Of a stretch of 64,000 bases of DNA, positions 1-9,700 are shown in pieces. The first letter of the stretch is position 1. Each line of letters begins with the position of its first letter. The position numbers and the translations under genes were made by a program. Origin of the DNA: Watersipora subatra (taxonomy: Eukaryota; Bryozoa; Gymnolaemata; Cheilostomatida; Watersiporidae); assembly GCF_963576615.1 (NCBI RefSeq), contig NC_088711.1, positions 38,126,621-38,190,620 on the forward strand. Direction: 5' to 3'. The notes beneath the pieces are model-generated. The model did no database searches, was not told the DNA's origin, and worked only from the letters and a program-made list of their open reading frames with translations.

Positions 1-465
1 AAATTTGCTCAGAATTTTCCTCGTATTTCAAATTTCTTAGATGTGGGACATTCAAATGTCGAGATATTGTAACACACCATCAGAGACACATGCTAAAGTT
101 TTTCGATACCTTGTGAATGTAAACTAAATTTGATCAAAAATTAAAAATAAAAATTATTTTTATTTTTTATTTTTGGATTTACTTCTACATATTTTATTAG
201 AAATTAAAAAAATAAAAATTATGAGCCACTGCAAAGCGACTTGTAAACTGCTAAAAGTGTATTGGTTGCTTAAGGTAAATAATTAAAATGTTACCCCAAA
301 CTACACGATATGCGTTACTTGGTAGAACTAATGCCAAGCTAAAAAACCATCGGAGAATTGAAAAATCATTCATTCTTTGTAGCAGAGCTATGGGAATCTG
401 TCTGTCAATACATTTATAAACTCTAGCCAATTAGTACAATTATTGATCATAAGGTACATACATAC

Positions 466-664
466 CCATGCATAATGTCATGGGAATGAAGCTACTGTCC
501 TCTTTGCCTGATGGCAAACGAGACAAGTCGTTGTTTTGATCACTAAAGTTATAAACCTCGGGAGACAGAAACTTTCTAAAATCAATAAGAATTTGCATCT
601 GGCTGGCAGTCTGGTGTGAAAACTTCTCGGCAAAGAGAAAATGAATGAATGCTTTTGTAGCTAA
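466..664 (-). CDS. Candidate exon of an unidentified gene (minus strand)
   Basis: On the minus strand an open frame of about 66 codons ends at a good donor (GTATGT, just below 466) and starts after a possible acceptor (GCAAG at 665-669). The translation looks protein-like, with the stretches FIHFLFAEKFSHQ and ILIDFRKFLSPEVYNF, but I do not recognise the family. The open frame itself extends through the target site of the neighbouring transposon, so the acceptor is uncertain. No second exon was found below 466. It could equally be a chance open frame or a relic of another repeat. Confidence 0.2.
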
Positions 665-687
665 CTTGCAGCTATCCAGTGTATATA

Positions 688-992
688 CTGCCCTAATTTG
701 GCAAAACCTATTATCTCATCAAATTTTCTCTATTTTCACAGCCTGCTAACATTGATTATAATTTTTTCGCTTATTGCTAAAGATTCTACCTCTAGCTAGC
801 TGACAATTACCCAGACAAAGTTTGACCGGCTTTATCTCATTGCCCTGTCCGCTAATCCATTGTGAGTTGTTATGCCTGCTAATATTTCCACACCATTGTT
901 AGATAATACTCTGGCAAAAGACATTATCAGCTGGTAATAGGTTTTGCCTGCACATTTTGAAAACAATGAGCATTGCTTCGTGCAGGGCAATA
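688..992 (+). repeat. Left terminal inverted repeat of the DUF7869-type transposon
   Basis: This arm matches the reverse complement of 3370-3674 with scattered substitutions. The similarity decays around the motif GTGCAGGGCAAT near 980-992. Confidence 0.85.
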
Positions 993-1066
993 TCTTCAAT
1001 TGTTACAATCTTTCTGATGAACTTAGCAATTGAATCTTCAGCTGGTGCCAGCCAGATGGTGCCATA

Positions 1067-1114
1067 TTTACTTATATCTGCAGCTGGTGCCATCTAGCTG
1101 CAGATATAAGTAAA
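1067..1114. repeat. Perfect 19 bp inverted repeat upstream of the transposase start
   Basis: The arms 1067-1085 and 1096-1114 (TTTACTTATATCTGCAGCT and its reverse complement) are perfect and are separated by 10 bp. The structure lies between the left TIR and the transposase ATG. It could be a regulatory hairpin, a transposase binding palindrome or a tiny inserted palindrome. Confidence 0.8.
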
Positions 1115-1164
1115 ACTATTTACACTCAGTTTGTCATTACATCTTGACATGATCTCGAAGCGTC

Positions 1165-3120
1165 ATGTCTTCACCTTGCGCTACTCATAAGTCCAAACGT
1201 AGGCGCTCTTTAGAGGACAAACTAAAGCATGAAGTGGAGAAGCACAAAATGAGATTTCCATGCAGCTGCTCTAAGCGCTGTAGCGAAAGAGTAGATTCTA
1301 GATCAAGAGTGAAAATCTATACAGATTTTTGGAAGCTCGGCTACTTGGAGAGAAAAAACTTCATACATCACAGTGTAGAAAGACTGGAGGCTAATACCAA
1401 GACACTATCATCAAGGAACCGGTCGGTGAGTTCAGAAACTTTTCACTTTTAAAAAGATAGCATTAATAGTGTAAATATTTTATATTTTGCAATGAAAACT
1501 GCACAGGCTTGTGTCCAGTGTCACAGCGGTGAAAAATATTGAAAAGGAAACATGTAATAGTCTTCAACATCTTGCTGCGAATCCTAGTGTTTTAGCGATT
1601 CCAAGCGTTTTACTTAACTAAAGATTGTTCAATTGTGACATGATATACTGTCTTTTAGTAATAGTTTTTCTTTTGATTGTTTGTTTTGTTGTCAGGCATA
1701 TTACATCTACCGTCTCGCTGATGAAAAGGGATGTCAGCAAATTGTCTGTAAAGAGTTCTATCTTGCAACGATTGGATACAGCAAAACTTCTAGTGTAGTG
1801 TCTTATGCTAAAGCCGGAGCAACATCCAGCGTCTCACCTCTCCCAGATTCTCGAGGAGGGAAGCGACATGGAGCTGACGAAGATCTACATCAAGTGATTG
1901 ACAATCACATAAAAAGCTACAACCCATGCATATCTCACTACAGGAGGGAGCATGCCCCACATCGGCTCTATCTTCCCCACGAAATTTCTATTAGAGATAT
2001 GCACTCAGATTATAACTCAAAGCACCAAGACCGGCCCATCCATTATTCGACATACCAGCGGCGCATACAAGCTCTTAACATCAGCTTCAGCAAACTGGGA
2101 GAAGAGCAGTGCGAGCAGTGTGCTGAACTAGACAATATGCCACACGAGAAAGAAAATGATCTCTGTGTTGACTCTTGTACCACATGCTGGAAGAAGGAGG
2201 AACATCTTGCTCGTGCTCGGGAAGCGAAACATGAATACGAAAATGACGGCAGCGCAGTAGAATCTACAAAAATAGTTCGATCGATTGATTTGCAGAAAGT
2301 TATAATGCTTCCTCGGCTGCCAGGATTTAAGTCAGCATGCTTCACTAGACGCTTAGTCACCTTCCATCATACTTTCGCACCGATTGGCAAATACACCACA
2401 ACTATGAAGCCCATCTCTGTGGTGTGGCACGAGGCTATATCCGGAAGAAAGTGTGAGGATATCGCATCCGCTGTAATATCTGCTGTGCACCAAGACCGTG
2501 ATCAGCAAGAATTGATCTACTTCATGGACAACTGCTGCGGCCAAAATAAAAATTACACGCTGTTCACGTCATTGATCAAACTGGTAAACAGTCAGAATAT
2601 TTCTGCACAGACAATAACTCTAAAATATCTAGAAGCTGGCCATACATTTATGTCTGCTGACAGTTGCCACGCTCGAGTAGAACGCCAAATGAAAAAAATG
2701 GTTAATGTTTGTGATATGGATGATTTTGTAAAATGCGTGGAAGCCGCTGGGTGCAAGGTAATTAGAATGGCAGCTACTGATTTCAAAAAGCACCAGGGAC
2801 ATCAAAGCACCGTCAAACTCCGGCAGCAAAACCGCCCCATGATAGCTGAGATTCGACAACTCCAGATTCGCCGAGGTAGCACAATTTTGTACTACAAGAA
2901 GCTGCATACAGACAACGAATGGTCTGACTTTGACTACATGAAATCAAAATATGATATAACAACTACGGTGGACAGCAACCTGACTCCTAGAGGTGTCTCA
3001 CAGTCTAAAAAGACTGACATCATAACTAATCTATGTAAATATATGCCGAGCTCTCGCCAAACTTTTTGGACAACCATCCCCACAAGCGGTGCCGCGGATT
3101 TAATTGATAATCTTGATTAA
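1165..3120 (+). CDS. DUF7869-like (RNase H-fold type) transposase, two exons
   Basis: Exon 1 is 1165-1425 (87 codons, donor CG|GTGAGT) and exon 2 is 1696-3120 (acceptor TTGTTGTCAG). Both junctions are phase 0, giving a 561-residue protein. The N-terminal part carries a Cys-rich motif (CSCSKRCSER, about residues 33-42). A second Cys cluster lies in exon 2 (CEQC, then CVDSCTTC, about residues 226-251). The core has DLQKVIMLPRLPG (D about 285), YFMDNCCGQNKN (D about 365) and GHTFMSADSCHARVE (about 402-416). These are the acidic and His landmarks I associate with the DUF7869 transposase-derived family expanded in cnidarians, arthropods and other invertebrates. The gene lies entirely between the TIRs of the 688-3674 element, so it is presumably its transposase. 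No internal stop or frameshift was seen. The family name rests on remembered motifs and was not searched. Confidence 0.75.
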
Positions 3121-3369
3121 TTTTGCCTGAACATGATGTAGAACTGTAATATTCTTTTAACCATATATTTTGTCCGCGTGTGTCAAACTTACTCAATTTT
3201 TCTTCTTTTATTGTAATCTTAATCGGTGGAAGGATATTAAAACTTGTTAAAATTAAATACATAACTCTCTAAACAGCTTTCTAGAAACTGAAATTTCATA
3301 TCATCTAGCATTGATAAACAGCAAAGTTTGATGTTTTATCAGCCATAGCAATGACAGTAGTTTCTTCTA

Positions 3370-3674
3370 CATTACCTTGCACAAAGCACTGCTAATTGTT
3401 TTCAAAATGTGCAGGCAAAACCTATTACCAGCTGATAATGCCTTTTGCCAGAGTATTATTTAACAATGGTGTGGAAATATTAGCAGGCATAACAACTCAC
3501 AATGGATTAGCGGACAGGGCAATGAGATAAAGCCGGTCAAACTTTGTCTAGGTAATTGTCAGCTAGCTAGAGGTAGAATATTTAGCAATAAGCAAAAAAA
3601 TTATAATCAATGTTAACAGGCTGTGAAAATATAGAAAAATTGATGAGATAATAGGTTTTGCCAAATTAGGGCAG
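3370..3674 (-). repeat. Right terminal inverted repeat of the DUF7869-type transposon
   Basis: This is the reverse-complement partner of 688-992. It ends in GGGCAG at 3669-3674, followed by TATA. It includes the shared block GGATTAGCGGACAGGGCAAT around 3503-3522. Confidence 0.85.
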
Positions 3675-3720
3675 TATAGTTGCCATTATTTTTTAATGCT
3701 CTTGTTTCTGGTACTTGCAG

Positions 3721-6700
3721 GAAGCAAGGCTAGGAAAGTCATTTGAAAAGTTTCTAGGCTATTTCCTTGATGTGATTGAGGAGCTCAGAGGGATGTACCC
3801 GAGTGGCAATACCAAGTCTCGACAACAACTCAAGGCTTTACTTGAGTACGTTTATTCTATTTCAATCATACTCTATTTTTTTAATTTAAAATAAAGTAGT
3901 TAAAGTTCTATTAAAAATAGCCAATTATTTTACAGATAGCCTCAGATTCACTGTTCTTTTTGCATGCATTAAAGGCTCTTAGGTCTCCAGTTATATGCTA
4001 GTATTGTTGCTATAGTGCTTGATCTACTAACACTCGACTACCAATATGCTAATGCTTTATAATAACTTTTATTAGTTCTCAACTACAAGTACTAAATTCA
4101 ACTACTAGTACTCAACTCACTACTAGTACTCAACTCACTACTAGTACTCAACTCACTACTAGTACTCAACTCATTACTAGTACTCAACTCACTACTAGTA
4201 CTCAACTCAACTACTAGTACTCAACTCACTACTAGTACTAAACTCAACTACTAGTACTAAACTCACTACTAGTACTAAATTCACTACAGTACTCAACTCT
4301 CTACTAGTACTCAACTCACTACTAGTACTCAACTCACTACTAGTACTAAACTCAACTACTAGTACTAAACTCAACTACTAGTACTAAATTCACTACTAGT
4401 ACTCAACTCAACTACTCGTACTAAACTCAACTACTAGTACTAAACTCAACTACTAGTACTAAATTCATTACTAGTACTCAACTCACTACTAGTACTAAAC
4501 TCAACTACTAGTACTCAACTCACTACTAGTACTAAACTCAACTACTAGTACTAAACTCACTACAAGTACTAAACTCAACTACTAGTAGTTTCTTTACTGA
4601 AACTGCAATTCAATATTATATTCGTTTTGTCCATCAAGCAAGATCAATGATTTTGTTTGAATGGCTCATTCTGGGACGTAGTAATCTTGAGGCTTATTCA
4701 GGGCCATTCTAGCTCTAGTAGTCTACAAGTTTGTTCTGGGCCTTGTTATTTCTAAAAATCTCTAATGTCTGTTCTCTGAACACAGTGTTTGGGTCTGACC
4801 CCTAGAAATTCCACTGCTGGTGACAAGAACAGCATCCGACCTTAAATATCTCCATTTACCAAATCGACAATGCAAATCGTCTCATGTGGATAGTTCTGAG
4901 GCCCATTGCCCAAAAGAAAAAACCAACCAAATATATCTCTGCAGTTTGATAATGCGGTATATCAGTACAAGTAAAATCTATAATATCGTTAATATACTCG
5001 CTAATGAGTACAGACGAGACAAGCCAAAATTTGTATAGCGCTGACATGGTCTAATTAGTTTCCAAGGTTCATGAACTTTTACTGTATTTAAGTCAGCCTG
5101 TACATACTGATTACAAGTTCTTTTTTACAATTATCATTGACGTGATTCGCCAGATCTCATGACCAACCCGGCATTCATTTGGATCCCACTTCCTATTCAA
5201 TGGCACGCTTATTATATGGCATCTGACAAGCTTGGATATAATAGCTTTGCTAATGACTCTATTCTGATTTTACAATTAACCATTACATTAGCTGAAGACA
5301 AGAAAAGGTCATAAAATACATGCTCACTTTAGCAAACCTATACAAGATGCCACCGCTGCCAGCAGCCGAAGTCAAACCCCGACATTTGAAGTATCTGTTT
5401 CCAGATTTGCTTCATATACATCAAAATTGCAATATTTTTAAAACGATCCATCGTATTCAGTTCGAACCATTCTGGAGTCCAAAAAACAATGATAAATATT
5501 TTAGTAATTAAATTGGTTTTTAGTATCTTACTGTAAGAAGGTCTCTCATGTTGTAATCTCCTATTATGCATTTCAAAGGTTTTTTGAAATGATAATAAGG
5601 TGCTTTTTGCCAGCCTTGCCTTTTTTCATTAAAATGGTCCAATGTCTAGTGCCAGGTCTTGAACACCTGACCTTGCGCATAGTAGTCCAGCTTACTAACC
5701 ACTCCACCACAACTGCGATCTGAGTCTGGCTTGTGCATTAAAATACATTGTATACAACTATTATAAGAACTAAATATAAAAATTTGAATTACACTTGAAA
5801 AATAAATTAATAAGTTGAAGTAAGATTTCAGCGTTACTCTACTTTAGAGACATAAAAAGAAGCGCAAAGATTGCAATCCGTAAGTTCGGTGGGAGACTGA
5901 GTAATAAACATAGAATAACTCAATTTTAATTTCAATTAGGTTTAGTTTAATTTAAGTTATATATTTTCCATTACTTTCATATTATGCGTTTTTGTTTTTA
6001 CCATTTTTTCACTTTCACTTACAAAACTGTAATGTTTCGAAAAATTAGGTCATCGTTTGTTGGAGATTATTTAGTATATTCATGATGAATCTTTGTTCAA
6101 ACTTGTGAGTGATTGGAAGTCAATGCTTGACTGTATGAAGATTTGCCCTTTACAGGTGAACGTATATAACAGTTTACTAGATTTTATCAAAAGGTATCGG
6201 CTTTTTCTCCGTCATTCACGATTGTTTTTGATGTTTGAGGTGATCTGACTGCCAGGATGTTTCAAGATTGAAATAAACAAAACTTGATCACAACTAAAAC
6301 GCTCAGATCAAGCAAAAGTGCGATTATGATACGAGTATTTATAGTTGTAATTATTATATAGTTTACAGAATAGAGACGTGTAACGCTGCAACTTGAACAC
6401 CATAGCCGATATTAACTATCGCAACTAGTAACATCATTTTCACATTTTTCTTCTGAGCGTTTTAACTGATATCAACTTTTGTCGATTTTCATCTTAAAAC
6501 AAGGCCGTCAGATCGCGTCCAACATAAAAAAATTAAGAATAGTAGAAAAATACTTTTTTATGCTTTCTGATAAAATCTACCAAAACTTTATGTAAGTTTA
6601 TTTTTAAAGCAATTGGAATTTGAATAGCATTGAGCTTAATGTGGAATGCCTCAATTTTAACCCTCCCTTCTGGTGTGTGAACACCTGATATTAATCCAAC

Positions 6701-9700
6701 CATGATATTACAGCGGCTAACCAATAAATAAAAGCTTTCGGAAATTGTGGCCACACTGTCATGGCAAACAGTGATTAACTTTTCCATTGTGATAGTCATT
6801 GTGCTTATAAAGTGATGTTTTGAAGCCAACAAACATGATAATATAGAGTAAGTAACGATCAGCATGCATCCTCATCGCTGCTCTTTTGTAATCGACCTTC
6901 AGGTTTATTTCTATTCACTTAGTCTGGCTTTAAGAATATGTGTGCATAGATAAAAATTATCCTCTGGGATTATATTGATTGCCAGCTTTATATATTGACC
7001 ACATTAAGAACTTGGTCTCAGTGAGAACATCTAGCATGAGTAGAGAAGACAACTCTAGTTTTTTTCTCTTTGATATCACTCGCTTAATACAATTGCTCAT
7101 AATGGAGTAAAAGAGCCATAGAATATTTTAGTTAAAATGGCATTGTAACTCTGAAGAAGGCTGCTCTGCCGCTCTGACATGCTGTTGCCTGCCCCAAAGA
7201 ACTTGGAGGCAACTAACGAAAACCATATTCGTGGTTTTTTAGTATACAGGTTATGGCTATCACACAATTCCAAGTTTCCCTTTCCCTCTGTCAGACAGAT
7301 ATTGGTTCAAAACCTTTTAAGCGGTCATAAAGCTTTTAGTTTTTGCTCTGGTCAAATAATGGATAAATGAGGGTGAAGGTTGAGGAACGTATTCAGTGAA
7401 GAATTGGGTTGTCTTTTAGGCCTGACAAATCCTTTCAAGGTTTACTTTATGATTTAAACACTATTGCTGGATTGTTTGTCTCGCTGTCAGTATGTTCCTG
7501 GTTTGCACCTTATCGCGGTATTTCAGGGTTAATCCAACAATACATCGGCGATCGTCTGTGACAACAATGTTCACACGATCACAAAACCATTCGCTTTACA
7601 TCAACGAATTGTTTGGGACATAATGTACTCATTATGCAATTCGGTCGATGAATTGACAAAATACTAGTCCCGCAGCAACTATCATGAAGGGAAATATAGA
7701 TAAAGCAATATATGACAGCCAATCACCATCGCTGAAGTGGTGCCCATTGTTCAGACTGTTGTGGATGCTCGGCGAAATATCGACAATGTTTGACAGCTGC
7801 AATGTTTTGTGACATACGCTTCTCGCTTACGGTGCATATCGTTGACTCGACAGAACAACCCTGACATACGGCGATACAGTGTGACCCAGCCTTTAGCCAT
7901 ACATAGTTTTATTGAGTCTCTGTTTTGGCAGGTGCGCACATTTCCTGTCTTCATCAAAAGTCTACAATCACTGCTGCTCTCCACGGGAAGATATGAGCAT
8001 AGAGATTGCTCACAGACTCAAGGTAGAAAATTCAAAGCTTTAACTGCATTTGACTCATTAAAAATATTTGGCGGCTTGCCAATAAGTTAAGTTTTGTATC
8101 AACTAATAAAACTATCAGTCTTTTGTTGCAGAATGAGCAGCTAATGTAGAGATCAGACATCACTAACTCTTTACTTTGTAAACTTTCCCTAGAAAATCAG
8201 TCGGCAGGTCTGACATCCCAAAGGGCTGTTACTCTTGCTATAATAGTATTAGTGGGGTTCGATAAATGGGATCATTTCTTTCATTTACAAGTTGTAAGTC
8301 ATAGTTAGGGAATGGCTTAAAGCCACCTTCTTTTATGCAAGTCTATCGCATAGGGTATCCCTTCTTAATGCTACTAGAGAGGCCTTGCTACTGGCAGCAT
8401 CCTACTTGGTTTCTTATTCTTGACATCTGTGTTAATAAATTCTACTTTGTCATTGTGTTAACGTGTCTGCGTGTGTCTGTCTGTGTGTCTGTCCGTGTGT
8501 CTGCATTTTCACACTTTTTGTCCAATTTCTATTAACCTTCACACATATTCACACGCATATGCTCTGTGCCTTTAGTCAGAGCAATAAAAGTATTTCATTT
8601 CAAACAGCCTCTGGTTTCTGAGAACCAGCCATTTAAACATCCACCTGCAGGCCATTTGATTAAAAAAGGAAAAATGCCAGGCGTTGCTGGGCTCACTGCT
8701 GGTCACTATTACAAGGGTCTGCCATATATTCCGCAGAAAGCTCCATGTATACTAGTCGATAATCGTATTCTTTTGCCAAAATCTTGATTGACCCATAAAT
8801 CTCGGAAGTTTTTTCGGCCAACTAAAACTGTTTCGAGAAGCTGGCCAAACTGCTGTTTGAACTTATTAAATGTGCTAATGATTATTTGATTTTGACAACC
8901 AATCAGAACAGATCAAGTGCAGTTCCATTTTCCAACTCAGAAAAAGCTAGTGTGCGATGAGGAAACTAACATAATTGCAGGCTTAATATCAATCGTTGCT
9001 GTAGATTGGTCACCTATTCATTTGCAAAATAAAGCGTCAGTCAGAAAAATTTGCCAAAAACTAATAACAGATTTTTGGTTAGTGTACATGTAGCTTTACG
9101 TTGACGACCCCTATAATTTTATAAGCTTGCTGCTTGAGGGCAAGCAGTTTGCACATTGATTTTAGTAATCCATCCAATTGAGCTAAGTGCAGAGGCTCTA
9201 GCCTGTCTTGACAAACTGTTGTTTTGGCGGAGTTGTTCTCCGTCGAGCGGAGCAAGCAAAACAACAGCTTGTCACAATACGCACTGCACCTGATGCATCA
9301 GCTGCACTGAAAGGGAGTTGTTCTCTTTTGTCTATGCGACTTGGCTGCGATGTTATGTCGGTCGCTCCATTGGTAATCATAACGGATTTAGCCCAAAGAT
9401 TTATGTAGAAAAAAATAAGATAAAAACGTTTAACCAGAGACCAGTCTCTGCGGTAAACTTTAGTAGAACTTAAGAACTTAGGCAACAACAGCAACTAAAC
9501 ATGTTGTTATTTGTGCGCTCAGTCAGTTTGATTTGTATTTCTGTATCAGTCAGTTTTATTTATTCTAAAGTAAATTCAGTTTCATCGCTAGCTCATTCAT
9601 TGTTTTCAGTTAATTAGATTATAAACAGATAAGTTATATGGATGCTGAAATTCAGTTACCATGGCCTCTGCTACAGAAGTTCAACATTAGCCAGATCAGG

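Larger units (their letters stand above)
688..3674 (+). mobile_element. Complete DNA transposon with ~300 bp TIRs and DUF7869-like transposase
   Basis: The element is bounded by long imperfect terminal inverted repeats. The left arm runs inward from 688 to about 992 and the right arm from 3674 back to about 3370. Both outer ends read CTGCCCTAATTTGGC inward, and both are flanked by TATA (684-687 and 3675-3678), which fits a 4 bp target duplication. TATA is self-complementary, so a TA duplication cannot be excluded. One spliced transposase gene on the + strand fills the interior. The arms differ at scattered positions and so are not freshly duplicated, but the transposase frame is open. Insertion left only 46 bp between the element and the acceptor of the first visible UNC13-like exon. 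I leave the superfamily unassigned. Confidence 0.85.

Noticed and set aside
2043-2907. Minus-strand open frames under the transposase
   Set aside because: They are shadows of the + strand transposase exon, with no splice or motif support.
4080-4582. Possible CRISPR-like array
   Set aside because: The units are directly adjacent with no unique spacers. This is a eukaryotic minisatellite.
9208-9408. Similar 66-residue open frames on opposite strands (9208-9408 + and 9774-9974 -)
   Set aside because: They are mirror images within the inverted arms of the foldback element and are not a duplicated gene.
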